In this document: piece by piece, positions 5,653-6,154 of the stretch
Layout of the letters: each line of letters starts with the position of its first letter
Numbering within the stretch: position 1 is the first letter of the stretch
DNA from: Thermoflexibacter sp.
GTDB taxonomy: Bacteria; Bacteroidota; Bacteroidia; Cytophagales; Thermoflexibacteraceae
Direction: 5' to 3'
DNA: 6,154 nt
Assembly: GCA_025455345.1 (NCBI GenBank)
Contig: JALOMS010000303.1
Coordinates: 1 to 6,154, forward strand
The notes under the pieces: model-generated
Seen by the model: only the letters and a program-made list of their open reading frames with translations
Database searches by the model: none
What the model was told of the DNA's origin: nothing
Position numbers and translations under genes: made by a program

Positions 5653-6154
5653 ATGAGTGTAAACGGGAATGGGCAATATCTCAGCAACAAACCTGCTGCT
5701 ACGATAGAAGAAGATGAAAGCGACTTTTTATCGGATTTTGACTTTGAGAAATTTCTTTGGGTCATTCGCAGAAGTATTATTTGGATAGTGTTAATATTTA
5801 CATTATGCTTATCTGTTGTATTTTTGGGTTTGCGTTATGTAAAAAAAATTTATCAATCTGATGCCATTATCCAATTAGAAGCCAAAGGCACTGCCCCTAC
5901 TTTAGGATTAGGCATATTCAAAGATGAAACAAGTGTCAATGATTACTTGGTAGGCGAAGCCGAATTTATCATGTCTAACAAAATTAAAGATGAAGTAATC
6001 AATATGTTAGACTTGTACATAAGCTATTGGGTACAAGGTAGATTTATTGATGACGAAAAATTTAATAGCTCACCTTTCAGAGTAGTCAATTTCGAGGTAA
6101 CCAATTATGATTTTTTTGATAATAAGAAAATTTTTATCCAGATGATAGACACTA
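5653..6154 (+). CDS. Wzz-type polysaccharide co-polymerase / possible tyrosine autokinase, N-terminal part (partial)
   Basis: The frame opens with ATG four bases after the lipoprotein gene's stop and runs 167 codons to the window edge. Residues 1-40 are cytoplasmic and acidic (EEDESDFLSDFDFEKFLWVIRR at 19-40 resembles the lead-in of Wzz domains). One TM helix covers about 41-60, followed by RYVKKIYQSDAIIQLE (61-76), the usual first periplasmic strand ('Y.S.A.I.L') of chain-length regulators. Further on are GEAEFIMSNKIKDEVINMLD (101-120) and YWVQGRF (125-131), matching the 'I.S..V...V...L.L...Y...G' helix region of PCP-2a proteins. Such proteins sit in the inner membrane, contact the OPX lipoprotein, and control length and export of the glycan. 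Many carry a C-terminal BY-kinase domain; that region is outside the window, so the kinase cannot be confirmed. Start and family are well supported by the tight spacing and pairing with the upstream gene. Confidence 0.87.
   Translation, partial: MSVNGNGQYLSNKPAATIEEDESDFLSDFDFEKFLWVIRRSIIWIVLIFTLCLSVVFLGLRYVKKIYQSDAIIQLEAKGTAPTLGLGIFKDETSVNDYLVGEAEFIMSNKIKDEVINMLDLYISYWVQGRFIDDEKFNSSPFRVVNFEVTNYDFFDNKKIFIQMIDT

Overview
The window looks like chromosomal DNA of a Bacteroidota bacterium, most likely a Cytophagales-type lineage; this is inferred from gene content and style, not from a search. The signs are: AT-rich DNA; no convincing Shine-Dalgarno sequences; perfect TAnnTTTG (-7 type) boxes upstream of two genes; signal peptides ending in FA|Q; and three family architectures typical of the phylum. 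These are an M28 peptidase with a PA insert, an MFS protein opening with an 'SSW...LINRSG' N-terminus, and a periplasmic TPR / single TM / coiled coil / SpoIIE-type phosphatase.

Layout. Positions 1-990 (minus strand) hold the first 330 codons of an exported zinc aminopeptidase of family M28, cut by the window edge just before its expected catalytic Glu. A divergent intergenic region (991-1233) carries a strong imperfect hairpin and a promoter-like box. Positions 1234-2445 (plus) encode a 12-TM-type MFS transporter, probably an exporter; the upstream in-frame ATG at 1186 is the less likely start. After an 89-bp gap containing a perfect 15-bp palindrome comes a 688-residue TPR-sensor PP2C-type serine/threonine phosphatase (2535-4601). 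After 156 bp with another TAnnTTTG box, an exopolysaccharide export locus begins: an outer-membrane polysaccharide export lipoprotein of the Wza/OPX family (4758-5648), then, four bases later, the N-terminal 167 codons of a Wzz-type polysaccharide co-polymerase, possibly a tyrosine autokinase (5653 to the edge).

How the genes fit together. Only the last two are clearly one functional unit: the co-polymerase and the OPX lipoprotein would form the envelope-spanning channel for capsule or exopolysaccharide. The phosphatase lies immediately upstream on the same strand and has every hallmark of a membrane-bound signalling output protein, so it may regulate that locus, but this rests on position alone. 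The peptidase and the MFS gene are divergently transcribed and show no evident link to polysaccharide export. No RNA genes, mobile elements, CRISPR arrays or convincing intrinsic terminators were seen. Nothing here is clearly an undescribed system; the most notable points are the phosphatase next to the export locus, the hairpin at 1082-1120 and the palindrome at 2497-2511.
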